DNA of 64,000 nucleotides, from positions 10,745,501-10,809,500 of the forward strand of contig CM057146.1 of the NCBI GenBank assembly GCA_029964075.1, given 5' to 3'. Shown here piece by piece: positions 9,753-18,569 of the stretch. The notes under the pieces were generated by a model, which did no database searches, was not told the origin of the DNA, and saw nothing but the letters and a program-made list of their open reading frames with translations. The number at the start of each line of letters is the position of its first letter. Positions within the stretch are counted from its first letter, which is position 1. The position numbers and the translations under genes were made by a program. Origin of the DNA: Patiria pectinifera. Its lineage: Eukaryota; Echinodermata; Asteroidea; Valvatida; Asterinidae.

Positions 9753-10367
9753 AGGATTTTTTTCTTCAAGGCTGTTTCCACAGAGATCCTTGTTTTGCTT
9801 TTTTTTTTTTTTGAATGTGCTAACCCTTGTTTTGTAGTTTTTCACTGTAGTAATATTTTGATGAGGGGATTTACTTTTATTTAATCGCGTATTTGTTCTG
9901 TTTTTATAACCGTTTTTTAAAAGTTTGATTCCTTTAAATGTTTGTTATTTTTATTCCTTTTTTAATGTATGTGATTTTTTATTCCTTTAAATATATATTT
10001 TTTTAATTCAAATAAAAAACAACTTGTAGAACAATTGTTTAACAAATCTTGCATTTGAAATAAAATGGTTGTGAATGTACTTTTTGCCCTTCTGCGTTGT
10101 TTTTTGTTTGAAACTTAAACCAAATAAATAAATAACTAAAATTAAGGAAAGAAAAAAGAAATATTAAGAAAAAGAAGAAGGAAATAAACATTATAATAAT
10201 AATACGAAGAAAATAAACTAAATTAAAAAGAAAAATATAGAAAGAAAGCATGAAAAATAATAATAATTATGAAAAAAAATTGATACTGAGCCTCACCGTT
10301 AGTATTAAAACGAATTAAACTATCAAACGGACATTTTTAACTTTCGCTTCGATAAGACAGGATCATT

Positions 10368-10640
10368 GATGATAAAGGACGGGTGGAATACTTAAAGACT
10401 TTATATTATGACATAGATTGTGAAAGCGGCTTGGGTACTGGTAGTATTGACAAGTTGTATCGCACGGCTAAGCAGGTGGGGAAATACAAGATAACGCGAC
10501 AACAAATTCGAGACTTTCTTAGGGGTCAGGATGTGTATACTTTACATAAGCCCGCTAGAAAGAGATATCCGAGGAATAGAATTTTGGCCGTGGGACGAGA
10601 CGAGATACACGAGTTGGACTTGGTGGATGTTTCTAACTGA
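10368..10640 (+). pseudogene. Integrase N-terminal fragment, unit D (frame open, start lost)
   Basis: The only copy without internal stops. It reads EYLKTLYYDIDCE, then RQQIRDFLRGQDVYTLHKP and ELDLVDVSN with a stop at 10638-10640. A GATCATTGATGAT change displaces the ATG found in unit C. The product would be about 88 residues: the N-terminal domain of a Polinton-type integrase ending at the first Asp region, so catalytically dead. The shared end point in C and D argues for an internally deleted, non-autonomous parent that was amplified. Confidence 0.75.
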
Positions 10641-11059
10641 GGTGCAATGTATTTGGTAATTAACCCCCAAAGAGCCCTTAGGGGGTTAGGGTTAATCCTA
10701 ATTAACCCCTCTTTCCCTCATTCAAGCTAATACCACATTCATCATCATGCAATGAATTTGTAATGCAATCCTTAAAAAAATGCAGCTTTTGGTCCATCCC
10801 AACCATTCTCCTGTGTTTCCTAATCCCCTTTATCTACCTAACACTGGTCCCCATTCCCCCAATCCCCTTTTGTTCCCAATCCCCCTCCCCCACACTCCTT
10901 TGTTCCCTAATCCCCTTTCATCCACTGAACATCAGTCCTCTTCCAACCCTTTCTGATTGCCTGTCCCATGCATGTTTTTTTTTTGTCACTGTGTCATTTG
11001 CCTCTGAAGAAGTCTTTGCTAAAGACATGTATCTTATATCAGGCCTCTCAAATATACTT

Positions 11060-11424
11060 TTTTAACAAAACACTTTCTGGCCAAGGAAGAGTGGTCGAGA
11101 CTGAACGCCGACCCAATGTGTCGTGCCATGCTTACTGATAGTTTATTGACCACATGGGGCCTGAATACGGTAAGTTATTTTATCAGTTACTCAACAAGCA
11201 CTATTTGGTATAAGTAGCAAGTAGTACCCCTGTAAGTATTTAGTAGGAAGGCCATTATTTCTCACACATTTGTGAAATTGTAGAGGATCTCCTCCGTAAA
11301 GATAGAGATGTTTTGATGTTGCACTGGTTGGAGACAGTTCAGTCCAGTGGATTTGTAGGGAAATATTTTGAATTTGAAGAGGCAGCAGTGTCTGCCTTTG
11401 TGGAATTTTTATTTCACGGTTAAA
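11060..11424 (+). pseudogene. Decayed two-exon accessory-gene copy
   Basis: An exon-like segment encodes AKEEWSRLNADPMC (compare AEEEWVRLHA and AEEEWRRLDA) and ends at a GTAAGTT donor near 11170. The 3' piece at 11282-11424 encodes MLHWLETVQSSGFVGKYF and EEAAVSAFVEFLFHG with a TAA stop, homologous to the C-terminus at 12550-12705. The cysteine module has been deleted between them. Confidence 0.55.
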
Positions 11425-11494
11425 TGACAGTACAACTCTACTAGAACTAAAACACTATGTCGTGTAAAAGTTAAAAGGGACAACAACAACAAAA

Positions 11495-11580
11495 AGCCCA
11501 TGAAGTCTCAGAATTTCGAAAAGAACCAGACAAGGTTGATAGGTTTAATCTCATGGCTCAAGTACCTATGGATATGAAAA
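11495..11580 (+). pseudogene. Fragment resembling the ORF at 14038
   Basis: Encodes VSEFRKEPDKVDRFNLMAQV, which aligns with VSEFRKEMEETDRRNLLSQV of the 14038 ORF. About 25 codons are recognisable with no start. It shows that this ORF belonged to the same element family. Confidence 0.55.
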
Positions 11581-11781
11581 ATTTAGGGAGGTACCTTACG
11601 TAAAGGTTAGGATTATACACAAGAAAGGGATTTCCATTAGTTCCTGGGCGAGTAATTAACCTTACCGTATCGGACTAATCCAAATTGAAGGCACTTATAC
11701 CGGCTCGTAGAAGCTGATCCATGTATGCATTGGTTAAAAAAGGACAATGAGTCTAAGAAAAAGCAGTGACTTAAGTTTCAG

Positions 11782-11790
11782 ATAAAAAGG
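11782..11790 (+). promoter_or_regulatory. TATA-like GATAAAAAGG upstream of accessory gene
   Basis: GATAAAAAGGGCAGGGTTGG lies about 95 bp before the ATG at 11878. It aligns with TTAAAAGGGGAAGGGTTGG in the same position in units A-C, so this block is the conserved core promoter of the gene. Confidence 0.4.
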
Positions 11791-11877
11791 GCAGGGTTGG
11801 TCTTCAAGATTGGTATTGCTTAAGCTTTTCAACCATCGTTATCATTGTCAGCAGCATCATCTTCACTACAGATTATT

Positions 11878-12705
11878 ATGGCCAGGCAACTCTTTTTGGG
11901 GGAGAGCTTTGACGCCGAGGAAGAGTGGCGTCGTTTGGATGCTTCGGTGAATGGCGACCCTATGCAGGGGCAAGGGCCCCCAGAACCACACCAGAGTTGG
12001 GAAATCGGTAAGTTATCAGGGTTTTTTTTTCGAGTCTGTTATCTAACGTACAGTCCAAAACTCATGTCTGTCTGTACAAAGTGCATATAAAGTGATCAAA
12101 ACTCCTCTATGTACCTTGTTTATGCGAGCGTTCGTTTTGTCAGTATTTTTATGTTTTTTCTTATTATTTTCTTTAAAAATGCACAGATGACAACCAAGAA
12201 GACCAACAAGTCTTGGAAGACGACTTCATTGATCTCACGGGGCCAGAGGCTCCGGAAGCAGCAACGGCGGCAGATGAAGACCTTGTACCGAGACCGTACT
12301 CCCCTCGCCCCAATGTAGATGTTACATCCGAAGATCCAAATATGGAAGTAAGGGGACATTTATTGTGCGTCGTAGGCTTATACATAAGAACTGTCTTATT
12401 CCAATATGTACAAAAAAACTGCTATGGTTGCTGCGTCGATCATCCATCGCAAAGACAACACAGTTGTCTGATGGATGACGCAGAAGACCATTACTACTCC
12501 CACATCCATGAAATCATTGAGGATCATTTCTCCGAAATGACAGGGAAGTTCTAATGTTCCACTGGTTGGAAAAAGTACGAACCAGTGGATTTTTAAGGGC
12601 ACATTATGTATTTGAAGAGGCAACAATGTCTGCCCTTGTCGAATATTTATATAGCAAGTTGTACGAAAACACAACTCTGCTAGAATTAAAACATGATGTC
12701 GTGTA
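11878..12705 (+). CDS. Best-preserved CxxC/HPSQ accessory gene (exons 11878-12007 and 12187-12554, plus frameshifted 3' part)
   Basis: Exon 1 begins MARQLFLGESFDAEEEWRRL and ends at GTAAGT (12008). Exon 2 follows TGCACAG, with agreeing phase. Exon 2 encodes an acidic linker (EDDFIDLTGPEAPEAATAAD), a YSPRPN segment, a hydrophobic strand (GLYIRTVLFQYV) and the complete Cys/His module CYGCCVDHPSQRQHSCLM, followed by an acidic helix (IIEDHFSEM). The frame stops at 12552-12554. Shifting by one base continues with HWLEKVRTSGFL, YVFEEATMSALVEYLY and LLELKHDVV to TAG 12703-12705, matching the C-terminus of the other copies, so one frameshift separates a full-length gene of roughly 215 residues. The module (C-x2-C, then HPSQ, then H-x-C) looks like a small zinc-binding fold, but that is inference. 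I do not know a named family. Confidence 0.6.
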
Positions 12706-13110
12706 GCCAAAAAACACCCCCAAAAAACACACAGAACCCCCCCCAAATAAAAACCAGATAGTTAACTTTTTTACACTTTTAATTTCGTTTTTTAATTGTT
12801 TAATTAACTATCATAAAGTTGTGAGTGTGTGAAGCTTTCATCTGTAACAAAACCAAATAGTTTAAATTTGATTTCTGAATGTAATTGTATGAAAAATACT
12901 TTGTTGAAAAAAAGGGGGGGGGAAATATAAAAAAATGCTTAGAAAAAAAATGGCAAAAAAAAAAAAAAAAGAATTTGAAAAAAAACAACAGCTTTGTATT
13001 TCTAAAAAAAAAAGAGAAAAAATTTAAATAGTTTTATTCAATAAATTAAAAAAAAGTGGCATGTATTTTATTCTTGCGCGTTTGGTTTGAAAATAAAATG
13101 AAAAAAAGAA
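12706..13110. other. Homopolymer-rich tail of unit D
   Basis: Runs of A, C and T with no coding frame. TTTGAAAATAAAATG at about 13087 corresponds to the polyadenylation-signal block of units A-C. Confidence 0.5.
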
Positions 13111-13237
13111 AATATTAGTTTGTGTGTGATGAATGCCTCGTAATGATAGCATAAACTAGGGGTGATAACGGGGTTAGGTTCATAGTTCGTTTGTGATTGA
13201 ACGAGTTAACATCATTGGGGATAGCAAAGCAAAGCAC

Positions 13238-13275
13238 GGGTGGATTACTTAAAAATGTTATATTACAATATAAGG
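13238..13275 (+). pseudogene. Fifth integrase start (stub)
   Basis: ACGGGTGGATTACTTAAAAATG followed by TTATATTACAATATA matches the first ~36 bases after the ATG of units B-D and then diverges. It marks the start of a fifth unit truncated almost at once. Confidence 0.55.
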
Positions 13276-13950
13276 TTAGGGCTCCGCATCGTGTCAAAAA
13301 GAAGGAAATGTCATCAGCAGTTCCAGCAGATACAAGGTGCCAGCTCTTAAAGGAGAATCCCTCCTCCAGTACCTGATCACACAGCTCAACCATCAATCCA
13401 ATCATAACCCATCGAAGAGCCAACCAAGGCGAACCAGGATGAAGTCCACTGCTTGAAGTACTGAAGAAACCTAATGCCCATTTTTGAGGGTGATGGCTTC
13501 CAATAATTAGGAATTGCGCCAACCAAGACATGTGAAGTCTTCGTAAAGACGTAGGCAGCAATGACTGATTGGCTCTTCCAAAGCCAGATTCCAGTTACAA
13601 TGCCACTGGCTAGGAGACGCCGAACTGTGAGAGGGATCGATAGCGGAGGGGGCAGCACAAGCATGAAAAGACCTTTTCAAATCTCAAGATCCAACATCTT
13701 CTCAACTTCAGTGTATTGCTCAAATTGAAAATGAAAGGAAGATGGTTGAGGAAGGGGGGTGGACCGTAAAACAAATGTGGACCCACTTTTCGAAGACAAC
13801 GATTCACTTTAAGATTCCGCTATAACCCAAGACTGGTCGTCGATCAGGACCACACCACCAGTCCGCCCCACACAATTTTCAAACATTCAACTTTAGGCTC
13901 AATGATTCTATTTTTAACCTCACAAGATTTCACAAGATTGCGCAATACCT
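13276..13950. other. Unassigned segment before the 14038 ORF
   Basis: Minus-strand open frames of 60-150 codons overlap here (one reads SKTSHVLVGAIPNYW... with frequent Trp and Ser). None has a motif I recognise and they overlap in conflicting frames. It may be another dead transposon. Confidence 0.25.
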
Positions 13951-13963
13951 TCTCCTAAAAAGG

Positions 13964-13970
13964 TATAAAA
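13964..13970 (+). promoter_or_regulatory. TATA box for ORF 14038
   Basis: AGGTATAAAAGCGCG is a strong TATA match 74 bp before the ATG at 14038, with a transcription-start-like CAGTTTCAACATTTTGTCG about 30 bp downstream. Confidence 0.6.
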
Positions 13971-14037
13971 GCGCGTGTAACGGAGACAGTTTCAACATTT
14001 TGTCGACGAATAATCACACACAAAAATAAAATTTAAA

Positions 14038-14460
14038 ATGGATGATAGTCTTAGTAAAACACGGGCAGTTTGGACTCCAAAAAGTTGTGCATTGCCGTCA
14101 AATAGACCGGGCTATAGTTGGAATTCAACAGGCGGTCTGGACGAAGTCTCTGAATTTCGTAAAGAAATGGAAGAGACCGATAGGCGTAATCTCTTGAGTC
14201 AAGTACCTTTGAAAAAACCTGACTTGATGAAAACCAACGAGGAATCTAGAAAGAGAGCATTGTTGAAACAAAGAATGACAACGCCATCAAAGTCAAAACT
14301 ATTAAAACCCATCATGGAGGATGACACGTCCATCATTAGATTAAAATTGATAATGCCCCCCCCTCCCCCCCGCATACGGCTGGAATTACCAAGGAATTCT
14401 TGGCCGATCCAATGCCCGAGTTTGTCTGAGAAATGGGGGGCAGTTGGCAGTTTGAGGTGA
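14038..14460 (+). CDS. Polinton-associated ORF, 3' end fused into a Tc1 fragment
   Basis: Starts MDDSLSKTRAVWTPKSCALP. The N-terminal ~115 residues are polar and Lys/Glu-rich (EEDTD-type helices, KKPDLMKTNEESRKRALLKQRM) with a polyproline PPPPPRIRLELP. The original frame then meets a Tc1/mariner transposase segment near 14425 and reads out of frame to a stop at 14458-14460. A good TATA box and a related fragment at 11495 indicate it was a structural or accessory gene of the same mobile-element family. Basic, proline-containing small proteins occur among Polinton minor structural proteins, but I cannot assign it to one. Confidence 0.45.
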   Translation: MDDSLSKTRAVWTPKSCALPSNRPGYSWNSTGGLDEVSEFRKEMEETDRRNLLSQVPLKKPDLMKTNEESRKRALLKQRMTTPSKSKLLKPIMEDDTSIIRLKLIMPPPPPRIRLELPRNSWPIQCPSLSEKWGAVGSLR

Positions 14461-14690
14461 TGACTTGGCCGGCCCAGAGTCCCGACCTGAATCCGATTGA
14501 AAATCTGTGGAATGAGATCGATCGTTGTCTTCAGCTGGAAAATCGGCCGGCGAATAAAGACGAGCTCTTTCAGACTATCAATCGGATTTGGGAGGGAATG
14601 GACCGACAAGTCATCACTAATCTCCTGGAGTCGATGCCAAGGCGATGCCAGGCTGTTATCGACGCCGGCGGGGCTTTTACCCGCTACTAA
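14433..14690 (+). pseudogene. Tc1/mariner transposase C-terminal fragment
   Basis: Encodes WPAQSPDLNPIENLWNEID, the hallmark of the third catalytic region of Tc1/mariner transposases, followed by the usual C-terminal helices (ELFQTINRIWEGMDRQVITNL, then SMPRRCQAVIDAGG) and a stop at 14688-14690. The helix-turn-helix and first two catalytic Asp regions are missing, and I see no terminal inverted repeats at its edges. It is a fragment inserted into, or recombined with, the Polinton remains. Confidence 0.85.
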
Positions 14691-14901
14691 AGTCCTACCT
14701 CCATGATCCATTTCCTGCCCGATTTTGCGGACACTGGGCGCCACCATCTTTAATCATATGTTAATGAGAACGCTGGCCATTGACTTTGTGCACGCGCACA
14801 GACAGACGTTAATCACAGTATGTACCCGACAGTTGTTTTCGGGTTTTCGGTGAAGCAGTGAGCGATGCCAGAAGGGCTGGGGATAGGATCCTTCAAATTT
14901 G

Positions 14902-16078
14902 ATTACTGCCGACACAATGAAGTTACTTGGCAATTCAGCGTACGGAAAAACAGCAACGAATCAGTTCAAACGCATGAACATGAAAATATGCGACGACACC
15001 AACGCTCTGCGCTATGTCAATGACAAACACTTCTGAGCCCTTCATCAGATTGGGGATGGTGTTTATGAGATTGACATGGCAAAGAAATAGACTTATTAAA
15101 CTACACCCATCCAAATCGGTTTCTTCGTCTATCAGTACAACAAGCTGTGGATGCAGGAGTTCCACTACGATTTCCTTACAAAGTTAATTCACACATCTCA
15201 GATGTGTGAAATGGACACAGATTCTGCATATTTAAGCCACAATTTAGAATCAGTCATCAGACCTGGAAAGAGCACTGAATGTCTTGTGTTGACACCCAAG
15301 AACAATGTGACTATGACAAGTTAACTTCGGGGCTCTTTGAAATTAAATGGGAGGGTGATGGGATTGTCACACTCTGTAGCAAGACATGTATCTGTTTTGG
15401 TGCATCAAATAAAATTAGTTTCAACGAGAAAAACAACTCTTCCAAAGCTGCAGATGCAGGAGTTCCACTATGATTTCCTTACTAAGTTAATTCCCACATC
15501 TAACTTTCAGATGTGTGAAATGGACACCGATTCCGCATATCTAGCTCTGTCTGTTCCAAATTTGGAATCAGTCATTAGACCTGAAAAGAGCAAGGAACGT
15601 CTTGTGTTGACACCCAAGAACTTGAGACTATGACAAGCGAACTTCGGGGCTCTTCAAAATTGAATGGGAGGGTGATGGGATTATCACACTCTGTAGCAAG
15701 ACATATTTCTGTTTTGGTGCAACAAATAAAATTAGTTGCAACGAGAACAACTCTCCAAAGCTGCAGATGCAGGAGTTCCACTATGATTCCCTTACTAAGT
15801 TAATTCCCACATCTAACTTTCAGATGTGTGAAATGGACACCGATTCCGCATATCTAGCTCTGTCTGTTCCAAATTTGGAATCAGTCATTAGACCTGAAAA
15901 GAGCAAGGAACGTCTTGTGTTGACACCCAAGAACTTGAGACTATGACAAGCGAACTTCGGGGCTCTTCAAAATTGAATGGGAGGGTGATGGGATTGTCGG
16001 GCGCTGCAGCAAAACTTATTTCTGTTTAGGTGCATCAAATAAACTTAGTTGCAAGGGGTTAAACAAAACTGCTTTCCA
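14902..16078 (+). pseudogene. Protein-primed family B DNA polymerase (Polinton/adintovirus type), broken and tandemly repeated
   Basis: At 14920-14952 the peptide KLLGNSAYGKT carries the Kx3NSxYG palm motif of family B polymerases. Three tandem segments (15145-15447, 15448-15760, 15761-16078) each carry QEFHYDFLTKLI, then CEMDTDSAYL, with the DTDS motif C that holds the catalytic aspartates, and downstream the LFEIKWEGDG and CSKTCICFG type block. Stops and frameshifts separate these blocks in every copy. Copies 2 and 3 are almost identical, so the last duplication is recent. N-terminal exonuclease and terminal-protein regions are absent. The gene is dead, but it identifies the neighbourhood as Polinton/adintovirus-derived. 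Confidence 0.8.
15145..16078 (+). repeat. Three tandem ~310-bp copies of the polymerase motif-C segment
   Basis: Units of 303, 313 and 318 bp each start at CTG.(A/G)GATGCAGGAGTTCCACTA. Copy 1 has lost about 8 bp around motif C relative to copies 2 and 3. Confidence 0.85.
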
Positions 16079-16139
16079 AAGGGGCCCTCATACTAAATTT
16101 CCTTGAAAATAAAACTAAACAAAAATTTACATCAGTAGA

Positions 16140-16355
16140 GACGACATTGGAGAACACATGAATCTATACACAGAAAAGACGGGAATGTTGATATCTTCAC
16201 AAAGAAGCCTGATAGGAAGCATGTTTGGGTCGACGATTCTTCTAGCCACACCTCTGCTACAGAGGTACTTGTCTCACAGACTCGTAGTCGAACACATGTA
16301 TGAAGTAATTCAATACCAGAAAAAAATAATTGTCTTCATGATTTTGATCAGCTAA
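16140..16355 (+). pseudogene. Polymerase fragment from upstream of the palm, out of order
   Basis: The open segment SQRSLIGSMFGSTILLATPLLQRYLSHRLVVEHMYEVIQYQ, shown here only as short blocks (IGSMFG, LLATPLLQRYL, YEVIQYQ), resembles the stretch that lies before Kx3NSxYG in Polinton/adintovirus polymerases. Here it lies 1.2 kb downstream of that motif, so the gene has been rearranged. Attribution rests on pattern memory and is moderate. Confidence 0.45.
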
Positions 16356-17005
16356 CCGTCAGCAAAACTGATCAGGAAGCACACGGTGATGTGTCTTCGT
16401 TACATTTAACAGATTTGTCATTGCCCCCATTTGCAGACACTCCAAAGCCAAGAGTTCAAGACTCAGAAGGAAATGTTTCTGGTTCTGAACAGTCTACCAG
16501 TAGCACTGCAACATATTTAGCTGAACTCTATAGAGACCCTCTTTGTGAGGTTCCGTGAGTTCCAGCTTCTCTACTATAGACTGAACAAGGTATGAATGTA
16601 ACTATGGTAATTTTAATGAAATAGGGCCTCCTGTATCGAATTCCAAATTGCACATTTCGACAAGTTTCTGAAAAGATTAGAAATACTCTCAACATTCCCA
16701 TATTTTGATAATAAAGTTAAATTTAATGCAAGATATTTTGAAAGCTTTCCGCTGACACTCTGTGTTGCACAAACTGAGGACTAACAGTGGAGAAGCAATC
16801 AATCTCATGAAGTAATTAAGAAAATGTAATAGTGATTTTTTTGAACCAAAAAAAATCATTAAACTTTCTCTATACTTGGTTCTTTACCGTGTTTACAGAT
16901 TAAAACCTGCAAGTTCCGGTGATTGTAGAAGGATCTAAAAGAAGTTGGAGAAGATAACTGTGAAATCTGTCTCACACGCGTGATGTATAAGCCCGTGATG
17001 CGCAT
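16356..17005. other. Unassigned AT-rich stretch
   Basis: A short plus-strand frame at about 16372-16555 (DVSSLHLTDLSLPPFADTP type sequence, Ser/Thr-rich) ends without a motif. The rest has no convincing coding content. Confidence 0.3.
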
Positions 17006-17212
17006 CCATAACTGATTCGTTTTTATCAGCTTTTACATTTTTTTAAGCTTTGATACATCTTTCATTTTGCATTTTAATGATTGTTTTGATATCCTGTTTC
17101 ATCATGGCAATGTCCTTGGAAAAGAGACATATACCAGTAACAGGTTCAACGGTCACCTCGGCACGTTCTTAAGTGTATGTCATAATTATGGTCTCATCTG
17201 CTTTTCACATAG

Positions 17213-17533
17213 AAACTACAAAGGCGTCAATCAAGCCTCCGGTCAAATAATTTACTGGAGGCTGAAAAAAAGGAAGCGGAAGAGGTGATGGCGATGCCAT
17301 ACATGTCATCAGAGGAAAGCATGTCTGAGGAGGAGCAGCCTGCAGACAACAGAAGAAAAGTGCGACGGCTGCGGAAACTGCCATGGGAGCGGTCTCGTCT
17401 TACTTCACTTAAATACAAGCTAGACACGCATTTTGCAAAGACCTCTCCCGTGTTGGTCAGTGAAATACTCTTTAAGATGCTCGTCAGAGTCATTTTGTCA
17501 GCAGGCTTTAAACTTATGGTTTACCATAACTGA
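17213..17533 (+). CDS. Repeated exon, copy 1 (SSEESMSEEE / RRLRKLPWER protein)
   Basis: A CATAG acceptor at 17208-17212 opens a frame through PYMSSEESMSEEEQPADNRR, then a basic KVRRLRKLPWERSRLTSLKY and LDTHFAKTSP. The YMSSEES acidic block followed by a basic PW-R block and LDxxF is a combination I have seen in uncharacterised transposon-associated proteins of marine invertebrates, but I cannot name a family. A GTCAGT donor-like site follows LV (about 17457). The frame otherwise runs on to 17533. Confidence 0.4.
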   Translation, partial: KLQRRQSSLRSNNLLEAEKKEAEEVMAMPYMSSEESMSEEEQPADNRRKVRRLRKLPWERSRLTSLKYKLDTHFAKTSPVLVSEILFKMLVRVILSAGFKLMVYHN

Positions 17534-17740
17534 TTCGTTTTTATCAGCTTTTACATTTTTTTTAAGCTATAATTTTGTCTATACATCTGTCATCTTGCAT
17601 TTTAATTATTGTTCTGATATCCTGTTTCATCATGGCAATGTCCTTGGAAAAGAGACATATACCAGTAACAGGTTCAACTGTCACCTCGGCACGTTCTTAA
17701 GTGTATGTCATAATTATGGTCTCTTCTGCTTTTCTCATAG

Positions 17741-18094
17741 AAACTACAAAGGCGTCAATCAAGCCTGTGGTCCATTAATCTACCGGAGGCTAAAAGAAAG
17801 GAAGCCGAGGAGGTGAAGGCGATGCCATACATGTCATCTGAGGAAAGCATGTCTGAGGAGGAGCAGCCTGCAGACAACAGAAGAAAAGTGCGACGGCTGC
17901 GGAAACTGCCATGGGAACGGTCTCGTCTTCCTTCACTTAAATACAAGCTAGACACACATTTTGCAAAGACCTCTCCCATGTTGGTCAGTGAAATACTCTT
18001 TAAGATGCTCGTTAGAGTCATTTTGTCAGCAAGCTTTATATTTGTGGTTTACCATAAGCGATTTGTTTTTATCAGCTTTTACATTTTTTGTTAA
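17741..18094 (+). CDS. Repeated exon, copy 2
   Basis: Same exon after a CTCATAG acceptor (17740). Differences from copy 1 include MKAMPYM for MMAMPYM and LPSLKY for LTSLKY, mostly conservative. The coding block is kept open while flanks drift, which hints at past selection or youth. Confidence 0.4.
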   Translation, partial: KLQRRQSSLWSINLPEAKRKEAEEVKAMPYMSSEESMSEEEQPADNRRKVRRLRKLPWERSRLPSLKYKLDTHFAKTSPMLVSEILFKMLVRVILSASFIFVVYHKRFVFISFYIFC

Positions 18095-18269
18095 GCTATG
18101 ATTTTGTCTATACGTCTTTCATCTTGCATTTTAATTATTGTTCTGATATCCTGTTTCATCATGGCAATGTCCATGGAAAAGAGACATATACCAGTAACAG
18201 GTTCAACTATCACCTCGGCACGTTCTTCAGGGTATGTCATAATTATGGTCTCTTCTGCTGTTCACATAG

Positions 18270-18569
18270 AAACTACAAAGGCGTCAATCAAGCCTCCGGT
18301 CCATTAATCTACCAGAGGCTGAAAGAAAGGAAGCGGAAGAGGTGATGGCAATGCCATACATGTCTTCTGAGGAAAGCATGTCTGAGGAGGAGCAGCCTGC
18401 AGACAACAGAAGAAAAGTGCGACGGCTGCGGAAACTGCCAAGGGAGCAGTCTCGTCTTACTTCACTTAAATACAAGCTAGACACACATTTTGCAAAGACC
18501 TCTCCCATGTTGGTTGCACAAATGCTGCTAGAATACGGTCTCATCTTACTTCACTTAAATACAAGCTAG
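18270..18569 (+). CDS. Repeated exon, copy 3
   Basis: Same exon after a CACATAG acceptor (18269). It differs after LDTHFAKTSPMLV, continuing with AQMLLEYG instead of SEILFKM, and this 3' end is the version repeated in the partial copies downstream. Confidence 0.4.
   Translation, partial: KLQRRQSSLRSINLPEAERKEAEEVMAMPYMSSEESMSEEEQPADNRRKVRRLRKLPREQSRLTSLKYKLDTHFAKTSPMLVAQMLLEYGLILLHLNTS

Larger units (their letters stand above)
7247..10367 (+). mobile_element. Polinton-derived unit C
   Basis: Third unit, about 3.1 kb, from integrase ATG 7247 to the next leader. It differs from A and B in three ways: an insert of about 620 bp (7517-8140) after the integrase fragment, no GC-rich ORF, and an intact spliced accessory gene (8727-9453). 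It ends with the same AATAAA and A/G-rich tail (about 10060-10270). Confidence 0.75.
10368..13237 (+). mobile_element. Polinton-derived unit D (more divergent)
   Basis: Starts with an integrase fragment as in the other units, then the C/T-rich spacer (10760-11060), a decayed accessory-gene copy (11060-11421), a piece resembling the ORF at 14038 (11495-11580), and a second, better-preserved accessory gene (11878-12705). The tail (12710-13110) is homopolymer-rich and ends with a TTTGAAAATAAAATG block like the ends of A-C. D appears to be from an older, related lineage. Confidence 0.6.
17006..18535 (+). repeat. Tandem array of three ~520-bp exon-bearing units
   Basis: Units at 17006-17523, 17524-18051 and 18052-about 18535 start with CCATAA(C/G)TGATTCG or close to it. 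They include the intron-like sequence as well as the coding block, so duplication was genomic, not via RNA. Divergence between units is a few percent by eye, concentrated outside the coding block. Confidence 0.9.

Noticed and set aside
13115-13664. Minus-strand ORFs of 148 and 92 codons
   Set aside because: They overlap in different frames, show no motif and lie among dead transposon sequence.
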